Below are positions 7,562 to 15,603 of a DNA stretch of 64,000 nt, piece after piece (position 1 is the first letter of the stretch; the number at the start of each line of letters is the position of its first letter). The DNA is taken from contig NZ_CP048209.1 of the NCBI RefSeq assembly GCF_010119935.1, positions 2,103,501 through 2,167,500 of the forward strand. The letters are read 5' to 3'. The DNA comes from Paenibacillus lycopersici. Lineage in GTDB: Bacteria > Bacillota > Bacilli > Paenibacillales > Paenibacillaceae. The notes under the pieces are model-generated. The model searched no databases. It saw only the letters and a program-made list of their open reading frames with translations, and was not told the origin of the DNA. The position numbers and the translations under genes are program-made.

Positions 7562-7810
7562 GTGAAACCGGCTGGCGTTGTGCGCAAAGTGGATCAACTT
7601 GGGCGGATCGTGCTGCCCAAATCACTGCGGAAGAGATATCAGATGAATGAAGGCGATCCTGTCGAAATTCTGGTGCAGGGCGATCATATTATCTTGGAAC
7701 GCTACCGTCCGCGCTGCGTGTTCTGCGGAGTACTGGAGGATGTACGGGAGTTCAAGGAACGCTACCTGTGCGTCAAGTGCATGGCCGAGATGGCCCATCT
7801 GCGGCGTTAG
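7562..7810 (+). CDS. AbrB/SpoVT-family DNA-binding regulator with C-terminal CxxC pairs
   Basis: An 82-residue transition-state-type regulator. Residues 1-48 are a SpoVT-AbrB swapped-hairpin domain (GVVRKVDQLGRIVLPKSLRK, then GDPVEILVQGDHIILERY). In place of the usual AbrB C-terminal oligomerisation domain there are C52-V-F-C55 and C70-V-K-C73, spaced like a small zinc ribbon. It starts with GTG 7562 behind CAGGAG. AbrB proteins repress post-exponential genes in Bacillus; the targets here are unknown. Zinc binding is inferred from cysteine spacing only. Confidence 0.88.
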   Translation: MKPAGVVRKVDQLGRIVLPKSLRKRYQMNEGDPVEILVQGDHIILERYRPRCVFCGVLEDVREFKERYLCVKCMAEMAHLRR

Positions 7811-7852
7811 GCGGATTCCGGCCAATGCCGGCTTGCATGAGGGAGAACGAAC

Positions 7853-7901
7853 AAAAAGAAGCTTTCGGCGCTGCGATGAAGCAGGCTGAAAGCTTCTTTT
7901 T
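7853..7901. terminator. Bidirectional terminator between the AbrB gene and a minus-strand small ORF
   Basis: AAAAAGAAGCTTTC (7853-7866) and GAAAGCTTCTTTTT (7888-7901) form a perfect 14-bp stem with T-rich flanks on both strands. Confidence 0.9.
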
Positions 7902-7966
7902 GTTTGTAATGAAACCCGCAGCGCCGGGAGCGCCGTCGGCCGTTTCACCTTGCGCGCGAAGGCGAA

Positions 7967-8065
7967 TTACATGCCCTTGGTTTTGTCGTCGTTGTAGGAC
8001 GCCGTCAGCATTGCCGTCAGGAACAATACCGAAATCGTAAGGACGATCAGAAAATTAACTGTCAT
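7967..8065 (-). CDS. 32-residue putative single-pass membrane protein
   Basis: The minus-strand frame reads MTVNFLIVLTISVLFLTAML and then TASYNDDKTKGM: one hydrophobic helix (residues 3-22) and a short charged tail. It runs towards the bidirectional terminator at 7853-7901, which would end its transcript. A minus-strand TATAAT lies at 8133-8128. AGGAG is very close to the ATG and AGGGGG somewhat far, so the ribosome site is imperfect. The topology recalls tiny subunits of membrane complexes, but I do not recognise a family. It is separate from the aminotransferase-like gene, which is on the other strand. Confidence 0.5.
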   Translation of the reverse strand: MTVNFLIVLTISVLFLTAMLTASYNDDKTKGM

Positions 8066-8287
8066 AGCTCCTATTACCCCCTAAAGTCGCCGGTAATGCG
8101 GCTTGATACATGGCAAGCACTTTCCTCATTATACCCAACACGGGTTGAAAAGAAAACGATCAAAGTTGTGAACAAGTTGTTACGACGTGCCGGATTATAT
8201 CCTGAATCTGCGATCCGCTGCCCGTTGTTCCATCCGCCCGTTAGGCTGCGTAACATGTGACAAGAGCGTATTTACGGGGGGATGAGG

Positions 8288-9628
8288 ATGAAAGAGCGCC
8301 GCATGCGTAACGCGAAAGGACCGGGAGGCGGCTCGCTTGCGGACCTGCTGCATTCCGGCCGGCTGGAAGCGTTTCTGTCATTTGCAGGCGACTGGCCGGC
8401 GGAGTTCGTCGTGAAACCGGAGAGGCTAGACGCCGGAATCGAGCCGGATACCGCCAAGGACGATAGCGATCCGGAGGATGCAATGTCATCGGCAGCGAAG
8501 GCATCGGCGGTGCCGGATCAAGGCCTGCTATCGCTGCGCGAGCAAATATGCGCCCATATGGCTGCGCAGTGCATCGCGGCCGAGCCGGACGAGGTGATTG
8601 TCACGGCAACGCCGCAGGCGGCCATTGCGCTTATTGTCTGCGCGCTGCTGCAGCCCGGCGATACCGTGCTCGTCGGCGAACGTACGCATCCGGGCAGTCT
8701 GGCCGTTTTCCGGCAGGCGAAGCTTCGAGTCGTGCCGGTCGCATTCGACGATGAGGGGATGGATGCCGCCGATCTGGAGCGGCTTGCGGAGCGGCATCAG
8801 CCCAAGCTCGTCTATACGATGCCGACAATCGGGGTGCCGGATGCAACGATATGGAGCGAGGAACGCCGATTGGCGCTCCTTGCGTGCAGCCGCCGTTACG
8901 GCATGCTCGTGGTAGAGGATGACCCGTACGGCTGGCTTCGATTCGAAGGAGCGTTCGGAAATGCGACGACATCGACCGTTCCGCCATCGCCCGCGCCGTC
9001 AGCCGTACAGCCGCCAGCCGCACAGTTGTCAACTTCGCAGCCGTCAGCATGGCACTCGCCCGTTCCTGCTTTATTCGAGCTGGACCGGCGAAACGGGGGC
9101 GGCGGCGTTCTCTATGCAAGCACCTTCGCCGCCATGCTCGGACCGCAAGCGTCCGCCGGCTGGATCGCGAGCAGCCGTGCCGATGTTATGGCGCGGCTGG
9201 CGAACGCGAAGCCGGCCGGCAGGGCCGAACCCGTCGAGCAGCAGGCGCAGCGCAAGCTGGAACGGCTGCTGCGGCATTGCGGGCTGGAGCGGCACGCGCA
9301 TACCGTTAGGATGTCCGTGGCAAGCCGAATGCATCGCATGCAAGACCTGCTAAGCCGGCAAGGGCTGAGCGGCGTTGCATGGCATGAGCCGCCGGGCGGC
9401 ATGTTCCTATGGGTGGAGCTTCCGCCGGGACTCGACGCCGAGGCGCTGCTGCGGTGCGCGGCCGCCAAGCGGGTGACTTTCGATATCGGCGCGCCGTTCT
9501 ATGCCGGCCATCCGGAGCGTAACCGGATACGGCTGAACGTCGCGAACTTGCCGGAAGCGCGAATGGCCGAGGGCGTCGCGCGATTCGCCGAGGCCGTGAA
9601 CGAATTCCTCGGACGCTCATCCACTTGA
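8288..9628 (+). CDS. Aminotransferase class I/II fold protein lacking the PLP lysine (probable pseudoenzyme)
   Basis: A 446-residue protein alignable along its length with MocR/2-aminoadipate-type aminotransferases: LREQICAHMAAQCI, EVIVTATPQAA, LLQPGDTVLVGERTHPG, LVVEDDPYGWLRFEG, PGGMFLWVELPPGLD and RNRIRLNVANLPE. Where the family has S-x-K with the Schiff-base lysine this protein has STFAAMLGPQ, with alanine at A282 in the lysine position. The downstream phosphate-binding arginine is also gone. The NPTG asparagine is replaced by V183 (IGVPDA). A Pro/Ser/Ala-rich insertion of about 30 residues precedes the site. No MocR winged-helix domain is present. The frame is intact and codon use matches its neighbours. 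GGGGGG at 8276-8281 favours ATG 8288 over 8282. Confidence 0.8.
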   Translation: MKERRMRNAKGPGGGSLADLLHSGRLEAFLSFAGDWPAEFVVKPERLDAGIEPDTAKDDSDPEDAMSSAAKASAVPDQGLLSLREQICAHMAAQCIAAEPDEVIVTATPQAAIALIVCALLQPGDTVLVGERTHPGSLAVFRQAKLRVVPVAFDDEGMDAADLERLAERHQPKLVYTMPTIGVPDATIWSEERRLALLACSRRYGMLVVEDDPYGWLRFEGAFGNATTSTVPPSPAPSAVQPPAAQLSTSQPSAWHSPVPALFELDRRNGGGGVLYASTFAAMLGPQASAGWIASSRADVMARLANAKPAGRAEPVEQQAQRKLERLLRHCGLERHAHTVRMSVASRMHRMQDLLSRQGLSGVAWHEPPGGMFLWVELPPGLDAEALLRCAAAKRVTFDIGAPFYAGHPERNRIRLNVANLPEARMAEGVARFAEAVNEFLGRSST

Positions 9629-9647
9629 ACATAGGCGGCTTGCCGCT

Positions 9648-9689
9648 GCCTCGGCGCTTCGCGCAGCTCCCTGCGCGAAGCGCCGAGGC
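9648..9689. terminator. 19-bp perfect hairpin between convergent genes
   Basis: GCCTCGGCGCTTCGCGCAG and its exact complement flank a CTCC loop. It sits between the aminotransferase-like gene and the minus-strand Rieske gene. There is no T-tract on either side, so intrinsic termination is likely but not certain. Confidence 0.6.
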
Positions 9690-9713
9690 GCATGGCGGCC
9701 GTCAGCCGCTTCG

Positions 9714-10031
9714 TTACGCCTTGAGCGCGAACTGCCCGTCAACGATTTCGAGCGGGGAGCACTCGAGCTGCTCGCCCGGAATGTTGGTCGATTCGCCCGT
9801 CGCCAGATCGAAGCACCAATAATGAAGCGGACAGATCAGTTCGTTCTTATGAGGACGGACCATGCCGCCGGCATGCGGGCAGATGGCCGAAATCAGGTTG
9901 TACCGCTGCGGCTCGTCGCCGCTGCGCGGCGCCTCGACGATGAAGTAAGGCTCGCTGCCGACTTTGACCTGTGCCGGGAAGGATGCAAAGTCGGCTACTT
10001 GGCCGATGATTTTGATGGATGATTCGCTCAT
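9714..10031 (-). CDS. Rieske [2Fe-2S] domain protein
   Basis: A 105-residue stand-alone Rieske ferredoxin with C51-P-H53 and C67-P-L-H70, the cysteine/histidine pairs that hold the 2Fe-2S cluster. It has no membrane anchor or oxygenase domain, so it resembles NirD- or biphenyl-ferredoxin-like soluble Rieske proteins. The start at 10031 is set by AAGGAGAG on the minus strand. It follows the DUF2161 gene by 17 bases on the same strand, so the two are probably cotranscribed. Its electron partner is not evident here. Confidence 0.88.
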   Translation of the reverse strand: MSESSIKIIGQVADFASFPAQVKVGSEPYFIVEAPRSGDEPQRYNLISAICPHAGGMVRPHKNELICPLHYWCFDLATGESTNIPGEQLECSPLEIVDGQFALKA

Positions 10032-10048
10032 TTGCGCGTGCTCTCTCC

Positions 10049-10879
10049 TTAATAGATGAATAGTTTTTCCGTATCTTGCGTTCCTTCGGTTACTTCTACT
10101 GCTTCCGCTGCTTGCATAACTTCCGCTGTTTCTTCGGCCGGCCTGCTGTCCGCAGGCCGGTCCGCCGAGCGCTTCCGCTGCCAGGCGTCCAGGATCTCGC
10201 CGTTCTGCAGGACGGCTTGCTCGCCTTCGGGCTTGAGCCTGTACTTGCCGCGTTCCACCCGCTGGAACCAGCCGTAATAATCCTTCTGCATGAAATGCGC
10301 GGCTTTGGGCACTTCCGTGATCGCGGCGGCGTCGCGGGGCGACAGAATGCCATGCTGGCTGAGCGCCCAGGCGATGCGCAGCGCCTTCTCCCGGTACGCG
10401 GTCACCAGCTTGCGGTTGTTGCTGCCGCCGGTATTGTAGTCGCCGCTTCGTTCGCGAAACTCGGTCAGCAGTCTGGCCGACCTCGCCCGCCGCTGGCCGC
10501 GGACCGGGGGATCGCCCGGCTGGCAGAGCATCTCGAGCGTCGGCGCCTTCGTCTTGAAGAACGTCACGGTCATCAGTCCGAGCCCCAGCAGCCGGCACAG
10601 CTCGGTCAAGTCGCCGAAGCGCTGATTGTGGGCGCCCGCCTTCTTCCGGTTGCGTTCGACCGCCAGGATAACGCTTCCGTTCAGCCGGAGGCGCTCGATC
10701 CCTTGCAGGAGCAGCGCGAGGTTGAACGTCTTCTTCATCTCGACCAAGAGCGTATCTCCCGTCTCGGGATGGACGGCCACGAGATCGCAGTGCATGACCT
10801 CGCTCTTCACCTCGTAGCCCTGCGCTTCGAAATACGATTTGATCGGCTTGTACAGCTCGGTTTCGTGTTTGACGGCCAC
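10049..10879 (-). CDS. DUF2161 family protein with PD-(D/E)xK nuclease-like core
   Basis: A 276-residue protein of the DUF2161 family. The N-terminal part reads ELYKPIKSYFEAQGYEVK, then CDLVAVH and LLVEMKK, the D...ExK pattern of restriction-like nucleases. The middle (about 150-220) resembles a winged helix (AITEVPKAAHFMQKDYYGWF). The C-terminal 50 residues are Ala/Glu/Thr-rich and probably disordered. It is the first gene of a likely pair with the Rieske gene. Nuclease activity is not demonstrated for the family as far as I know. Confidence 0.75.
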   Translation of the reverse strand: MAVKHETELYKPIKSYFEAQGYEVKSEVMHCDLVAVHPETGDTLLVEMKKTFNLALLLQGIERLRLNGSVILAVERNRKKAGAHNQRFGDLTELCRLLGLGLMTVTFFKTKAPTLEMLCQPGDPPVRGQRRARSARLLTEFRERSGDYNTGGSNNRKLVTAYREKALRIAWALSQHGILSPRDAAAITEVPKAAHFMQKDYYGWFQRVERGKYRLKPEGEQAVLQNGEILDAWQRKRSADRPADSRPAEETAEVMQAAEAVEVTEGTQDTEKLFIY

Positions 10880-10921
10880 GCCGGTTCCTCCCTTCGCGCA
10901 GACGTACGGTATACTGTGGCG

Positions 10922-10955
10922 ATTATATCATATCCCGGCGCATCCCTTAAGGGAT
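10922..10955 (-). promoter_or_regulatory. Extended -10 promoter of the DUF2161-Rieske pair with a palindrome upstream
   Basis: The minus strand has TGATATAAT (10930-10922), an extended -10. The 14-bp palindrome ATCCCTTAAGGGAT (10942-10955) lies in the -35 region and could be an operator. The rest of 10956-11340 up to prkA holds no feature I can support apart from the prkA ribosome site. Confidence 0.5.
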
Positions 10956-11340
10956 TAAAGGAAATGACATGCCATGTCGCACATTTCTTAAGGCGGCGGG
11001 CGGGGAAGAAGGTCGAATCGAAGCCCGATTCGACAAAGCCGGCAAAGCGCGGCAAAGCGCCGCCGCCGCTCGATTTCGCATCGGTTCCGTGTCGGAACGG
11101 CGCTTGTTCGCCCAAGCGAGGGCGGGACGGATCGTGTAGAAAGCTCGTAAGCCTAAGGGGGATTTTGTAGAAAACTTGTTTAAATTATTGGGCAACTTCC
11201 TTTACGAAAGCGCATAGGATTGTATTACTTCAATAAAAAATGCCGGGCAGCTTTAGAAGGCGGAACCGTTCGGACAGCCGCCATGACCCGCATGACGCAA
11301 GCAGCGAGGGAACACCGGGATGGACGAGAGGAGGTACGGC

Positions 11341-13239
11341 ATGGATATTTTGAAACGAATTTCGGAGTACAAGGCGGAAAGTGAGAAGCTGGCTTGGCAG
11401 GGCACTTTCAAGGATTATATCGAACTGCTGAAACAGGATCCAACTCCAGCCATGACTGCGCATGCTCGTGTCTATGAAATGATTGAGTCGTTTGGGGTGG
11501 CGGAGGGCAGCGGCGGAACGAAGAAATACAAGTTTTTCGAACAAGAGATATTCGGCTTGGATCGTGCCGTCGAGAAACTGGTTGAAGAATATTTTCACTC
11601 ATCGGCCCGTCGGCTCGATGTGCGTAAGCGGATTCTTCTGCTGATGGGTCCCGTCAGCGGCGGCAAATCCACCATCGTCACCATGCTGAAGCGCGGGCTC
11701 GAGCAGTTCTCGCGCACGGAAAAAGGCTCCGTCTATGCCATTAAAGGGTGCCCGATGCATGAAGAACCGCTGCATCTCATTCCGAACGAGCTGCGCGCGG
11801 AAGCCGAACGCGAGCTTGGGGTCCGCATCGAGGGCAATCTGTGTCCTTCCTGTCAAATGCGGCTCAAGACGGAATACGGCGGCGAAATCGAAAACGTGCA
11901 AGTGGAGCGCGTGCTCGTGTCCGAGGAGAACCGCGTCGGGATCGGAACGTTCAGTCCTTCCGATCCGAAGTCGCAGGATATCGCCGACTTGACGGGCAGC
12001 ATCGACTTCTCGACGATAACGGAATTCGGCTCCGAGTCCGATCCGCGCGCCTACCGGTTCGACGGCGAGCTGAACAAAGCGAATCGCGGCTTGATGGAAT
12101 TCCAGGAAATGCTGAAATGCGACGAGAAGTTTCTGTGGAACCTGCTCTCGCTGACCCAGGAAGGCAACTTCAAGGCCGGCCGGTTCGCGCTGATTTCGGC
12201 GGATGAGCTGATCGTCGCGCATACGAACGAGACGGAGTACAAATCGTTCATCGCCAACAAGAAGAACGAAGCGCTTCAATCTCGGATGATCGTCATGCCG
12301 ATTCCATACAACCTGAAGGTGTCCGAAGAGGAGAAAATCTACAACAAGCTCATCGGCCAGAGCGATATGAAGCATATCCATATCGCGCCGCATTCGCTGC
12401 GCTCGGCCGCGATCTTCTCCATCCTGACCCGGTTGAAGGAAACGAAGAAGCAGGGCATGGATCTCGTCAAGAAGATGCGCATGTACGACGGCGAGGAAGT
12501 GGAAGGCTACAAGGAAGCCGATCTGAAGGAAATGCAAAGCGAGTATATCGAAGAGGGCATGTCGGGCATCGATCCGCGCTACGTCATCAACCGGATCTCC
12601 AGCGCCCTGATCAAGCAGGACTTGCAATGCATCAACGCGCTCGACGTGCTGCGCGCGCTCAAGGACGGCCTCGATCAGCATCCGTCCATTACGAAGGAAG
12701 AGCGCGAACGGTACTTGAATTTCATCTCCGTTGCGCGGAAAGAATACGACGGCCTGGCGAAGAAAGAGGTGCAGAAGGCGTTCGTCTACTCGTTCGAGGA
12801 GTCGGCCCGGACGTTATTCGAGAACTACCTCGACAACATCGAGTCGTACTGCAACTGGTCCAAAATCAAGGATCCGCTGACCGGCGAGGAAATGGATCCC
12901 GACGAGCGCCTCATGCGCTCCATCGAGGAGCAGATCGGCGTATCCGAGAACGCGAAGAAGGCGTTCCGCGAAGAAATCCTCATCCGGATCTCTTCCTACT
13001 CGCGCAAAGGGAAGAAGTTCGATTACTACAGCCACGACCGGCTGCGCGAGGCGATCGAGAAGAAGCTGTTCACCGATTTGAAGGATATCGTGAAGATCAC
13101 GACGTCCACGAAGACGCCGGACGAGAAGCAGCTGAAGCGGATCAACGAAGTGTCGAAGCGATTGATCGACGAGCACGGCTATTGCCCGGTCTGCTCGAAC
13201 GAGCTGCTCCGCTACGTGGGCAGCCTGCTGAACCGGTAA
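11341..13239 (+). CDS. prkA: PrkA serine protein kinase / AAA+ sporulation protein
   Basis: A 632-residue PrkA, almost the length of the Bacillus protein. The N-terminal AAA+ module has Walker A GPVSGGKS (about 103-110). Cysteine pairs CPMHEE and CPSCQMR are within the AAA insertion. The C-terminal PrkA kinase-like domain (about 400-632) ends with CPVCSNELLRYV. ATG 11341 is chosen because AGGAGG (11329-11334) is 6 bases away; ATG 11320 has no ribosome site. In Bacillus prkA is expressed in the mother cell and affects sporulation. Its usual partners yhbH and spoVR are elsewhere in this window. I could not find a convincing sigma-E promoter. Confidence 0.95.
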   Translation: MDILKRISEYKAESEKLAWQGTFKDYIELLKQDPTPAMTAHARVYEMIESFGVAEGSGGTKKYKFFEQEIFGLDRAVEKLVEEYFHSSARRLDVRKRILLLMGPVSGGKSTIVTMLKRGLEQFSRTEKGSVYAIKGCPMHEEPLHLIPNELRAEAERELGVRIEGNLCPSCQMRLKTEYGGEIENVQVERVLVSEENRVGIGTFSPSDPKSQDIADLTGSIDFSTITEFGSESDPRAYRFDGELNKANRGLMEFQEMLKCDEKFLWNLLSLTQEGNFKAGRFALISADELIVAHTNETEYKSFIANKKNEALQSRMIVMPIPYNLKVSEEEKIYNKLIGQSDMKHIHIAPHSLRSAAIFSILTRLKETKKQGMDLVKKMRMYDGEEVEGYKEADLKEMQSEYIEEGMSGIDPRYVINRISSALIKQDLQCINALDVLRALKDGLDQHPSITKEERERYLNFISVARKEYDGLAKKEVQKAFVYSFEESARTLFENYLDNIESYCNWSKIKDPLTGEEMDPDERLMRSIEEQIGVSENAKKAFREEILIRISSYSRKGKKFDYYSHDRLREAIEKKLFTDLKDIVKITTSTKTPDEKQLKRINEVSKRLIDEHGYCPVCSNELLRYVGSLLNR

Positions 13240-13240
13240 C

Positions 13241-13285
13241 GGCGAACCCGGAAGCGGCGAACCCGGAAGCAGCGAACCCGGATCG
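13241..13285 (+). repeat. Three tandem 15-bp units after prkA
   Basis: GGCGAACCCGGAAGC twice, then AGCGAACCCGGATCG, directly after the prkA stop codon and before its terminator. Confidence 0.85.
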
Positions 13286-13293
13286 CTTTCAAG

Positions 13294-13329
13294 CCGCAGC
13301 ATGCCACAGGCATGCTGCGGTTTTTTTTT
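13294..13329 (+). terminator. Terminator after prkA
   Basis: CCGCAGCATGCC and GGCATGCTGCGG form a perfect 12-bp stem with a 3-base loop, followed by nine T residues. Confidence 0.95.
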
Positions 13330-13389
13330 GACGTTCGATCGGATCAAGCGATCGCTTGCCGCGAGCGTCTCGGGAATTACACTTCCATG

Positions 13390-13425
13390 TATAGGACTCG
13401 TAATAGGTATAGGTCTCGTAATAGG
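13390..13425 (+). repeat. Two tandem 18-bp units upstream of the LytTR gene
   Basis: TATAGGACTCGTAATAGG followed by TATAGGTCTCGTAATAGG, differing at one base, in the gap between the prkA terminator and the LytTR promoter. Confidence 0.85.
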
Positions 13426-13470
13426 ATTCGCACCGGGGGCCTGTGCTTCGTTTATTCGGTGGGCGGCATG

Positions 13471-13494
13471 TGGTATACTGGGAACATAAGTTCC
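13471..13494 (+). promoter_or_regulatory. Extended -10 promoter and palindrome of the LytTR gene
   Basis: TGGTATACT (13471-13479) is an extended -10. GGAAC-ATAA-GTTCC (13481-13494) begins just downstream, over the expected start point. It could be an operator or a 5' hairpin. Confidence 0.55.
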
Positions 13495-13517
13495 TATAAG
13501 GCGAAGGAGAGTTGACA

Positions 13518-13898
13518 ATGAAGCTGTATTTGCTAGATTCGCACGGGGACCCGGTATGGGTCGCGATCGAGGAAATTTGTCTGATTTCGCCGACGATGAA
13601 GGGCCCGGCGTTCACGGCGAAGAACGGACACGTCTATACGTACCCGCACACCATGGAGCAGCTTGTACGGCATTTCGAAGATTACGGCTTCCGCAGGCTT
13701 GACCGCAATGCGATCGCGAACTTGAACGCGGCCAAGGAATACGATCCGGTACAGCGCAAATTGGTTTTCGACGCCCAGGGCGAAGAGGGGAATGGCGAAA
13801 TGCTGTACGCGACCGTATCGGTCGCGAACGAGGCGAAGGTGAAGCATATGATCGTACGGGAGTACGGCGACCCGAGTTCGGCGTATTCGGCCGCTTGA
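13518..13898 (+). CDS. Stand-alone LytTR-type DNA-binding protein
   Basis: A 126-residue protein. The centre reads FTAKNGHVYTYPHTMEQLV, then FRRLDRNAIANLNAAKEYDP, the pattern of a LytTR domain (F/Y-R-x-x-R/N-x-I-x-N). There is no receiver or membrane segment. GAAGGAGA at 13503-13510 selects ATG 13518 over the TTG at 13512. It lies between prkA and spoVR and converges on spoVR. The target genes are unknown. Single-domain LytTR proteins of this size occur in Paenibacillus-like genomes. Confidence 0.75.
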   Translation: MKLYLLDSHGDPVWVAIEEICLISPTMKGPAFTAKNGHVYTYPHTMEQLVRHFEDYGFRRLDRNAIANLNAAKEYDPVQRKLVFDAQGEEGNGEMLYATVSVANEAKVKHMIVREYGDPSSAYSAA

Positions 13899-13932
13899 GC
13901 ACGATTGCGTCTCCAACCGATGCCAGACAGCA

Positions 13933-13967
13933 ACGCCCGCCCAAGCTCTTCCGGCTCAGGCGGGCGT
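13933..13967. terminator. Hairpin between the convergent LytTR gene and spoVR
   Basis: ACGCCCGCC pairs with GGCGGGCGT around a 17-base loop. It is followed by CTTC on the plus strand. Confidence 0.65.
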
Positions 13968-13985
13968 CTTCGCGTCCCGGCACCG

Positions 13986-15434
13986 CTATATAAACTTCCG
14001 GCTCGTCTTCTTCCCGTCGCAGCTGAACACGATCCGTTTATCCTCGACGACCGTCTCCAGATGCACCGACTTGCCCCACAGCTGTACGACGTAAGGGAGC
14101 GTCCGCTCCACGTATTTCAAATCCAGCTCGACGCCTTCGTACTTATGGAACAGGAACAGCTCTCCGACCCGGTTGAAATCGCCGTCCGTGACGACGATGC
14201 TGGGGAAGCCGCCGTTGACGCGCGAGACGACGAGCTGATCGCGGACGTTCTCCCACGCCTTGTCGGTGATTTTCCACTCCGCGCCTTTCTTCTCGAAGAC
14301 GTACAGGTCGAGGTCGTTCACGAGCTTCTTCGTCAAGTAGTTGCGCAGGAAGGAGATGTCGGAGTCGAACTCCCGCACTTCGAAGATCTTCTCGCGCCCG
14401 CGTCCCGGCTTGCGGCCTAGGCGCTCCTGTTCCTCCCGCGTCGGCTGATCCCAGCGCTTCTCGATGTCCTCGAAAATCTTCAGCCCCAAGTAATACGGAT
14501 TGAGCGAATGCCGCGAAGGCTGGACGACCGACGAGTTGAGGTGGGCGAATTCGATGGTTTCCTCGCTCGTGAGGTCGAGCTCCCGGATGATGCGCTGATG
14601 CCAATACGAGGCCCAGCCTTCGTTCATGATTTTGGTCTCGATCTGCGGCCAGAAATAGAGCATTTCGTCGCGCAGCATGGACATGATATCGCGCTGCCAA
14701 TCCTGCAGGTTCGGCGAGTACTCCTCGATAAACCAGATGAGGTCCTTCTCCGGCTGGGGAGGGAACTTCTTCGGCTCCGCCGCCGCCTTGGCAGCCTCTT
14801 CCCGCGCTTTCCGTTCTTCTTCGTCAAGGCCCCACAGGTCGTCGTACTGCGACGGCGGCTGCTGTTGATTGGAGGACTTGTCGGATTTGGCGAGCAGCTC
14901 GATGTACTGGGTTTTATCCAGCTTATACGGCCGGATGATCGTCGAGTCGACATGCTCCTGAATGGCGAGCACGGCGTCGATGAATTTCTCCACCGCTTCG
15001 GTGCCGTACTCCATCTCGTACTGGCTGACGCGTTCGGCGGTCGCGGACATGCTTTCGACCATATTGCGGTTCGTCGCGCTGAACCGGGCGTTGTTCTTGA
15101 AGAAATCGCAGTGGGCGAGCACGTGCGCGACGATCAGCTTGTTCTGGATGAGCGAGTTGCCGTCCAGGAGGAAGGCGTAGCACGGGTTGGAGTTGATGAC
15201 CAGCTCGTAAATTTTGCTGAGGCCGAAATCGTACTGCATCTTCATCTTATTGAACGTCTTGCCGAAGCTCCAATGGCTGAACCGCGTCGGCATACCGTAG
15301 GCACCGAACGTATAAATAATATCCGCCGGACATATTTCGTACCGCATCGGATAGAAATCCAGACCGAATCCTTGCGCGATTTCCGTGATTTCGTCGATGG
15401 CCCGTTCGAGCGCTTTGATCTCATCCTGGTGCAA
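13986..15434 (-). CDS. spoVR: SpoVR family protein
   Basis: SpoVR is needed for normal spore cortex formation in Bacillus and belongs with PrkA and YhbH (E. coli YcgB, YeaG and YeaH). Diagnostic blocks are [52 protein letters not shown] and [15 protein letters not shown]. The region around residues 190-220 is a charged, low-complexity linker. The frame is open to ATG 15470, but that codon has no ribosome site and lies at or upstream of the predicted sigma-E start point. TTG 15434 has GAGGGGG 8 bases upstream and gives [17 protein letters not shown], the usual SpoVR N-terminus, so it is used (482 residues). Confidence 0.93.
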   Translation of the reverse strand: MHQDEIKALERAIDEITEIAQGFGLDFYPMRYEICPADIIYTFGAYGMPTRFSHWSFGKTFNKMKMQYDFGLSKIYELVINSNPCYAFLLDGNSLIQNKLIVAHVLAHCDFFKNNARFSATNRNMVESMSATAERVSQYEMEYGTEAVEKFIDAVLAIQEHVDSTIIRPYKLDKTQYIELLAKSDKSSNQQQPPSQYDDLWGLDEEERKAREEAAKAAAEPKKFPPQPEKDLIWFIEEYSPNLQDWQRDIMSMLRDEMLYFWPQIETKIMNEGWASYWHQRIIRELDLTSEETIEFAHLNSSVVQPSRHSLNPYYLGLKIFEDIEKRWDQPTREEQERLGRKPGRGREKIFEVREFDSDISFLRNYLTKKLVNDLDLYVFEKKGAEWKITDKAWENVRDQLVVSRVNGGFPSIVVTDGDFNRVGELFLFHKYEGVELDLKYVERTLPYVVQLWGKSVHLETVVEDKRIVFSCDGKKTSRKFI

Positions 15435-15475
15435 ACTCGCTTCCCCCTCGCAATGCGAAATGTGTTCCATAGCTA

Positions 15476-15504
15476 TATGTATGGGCAGGCAGGAATCGAT
15501 ATGT
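15476..15504 (-). promoter_or_regulatory. Sigma-E-like promoter of spoVR
   Basis: On the minus strand ACATATC (15504-15498), 14 bases, CATACATA (15483-15476). Compared with KMATATT-N14/15-CATACAMT this is 5 of 7 and 6 of 8. Transcription would start near 15468. Confidence 0.5.
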
Positions 15505-15528
15505 CCGCGGCTTCCGGAACGGACAAAA

Positions 15529-15558
15529 TTGTTTGGTCTCCGCGCCGGTCCCTATGAT
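15529..15558 (+). promoter_or_regulatory. Predicted promoter of the KinB-like kinase
   Basis: TTGTTT (15529-15534), an 18-base spacer and TATGAT (15553-15558). It is divergent from the spoVR promoter. Confidence 0.45.
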
Positions 15559-15603
15559 ATAGTGGAGAGGTAAATTTAGCCAATTATCGCGCGCGAAAAG
15601 CCG

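Noticed and set aside
10969..11139. 56-codon ORF with AAAGGA upstream between the DUF2161 gene and prkA
   Set aside because: Arg/Ala-rich composition typical of chance frames here, no recognised motif and no promoter of its own.
11130..11340. Sigma-E promoter for prkA
   Set aside because: The best candidate, CATAGGAT near 11215, matches 6 of 8 bases but has no -35 at the right distance.
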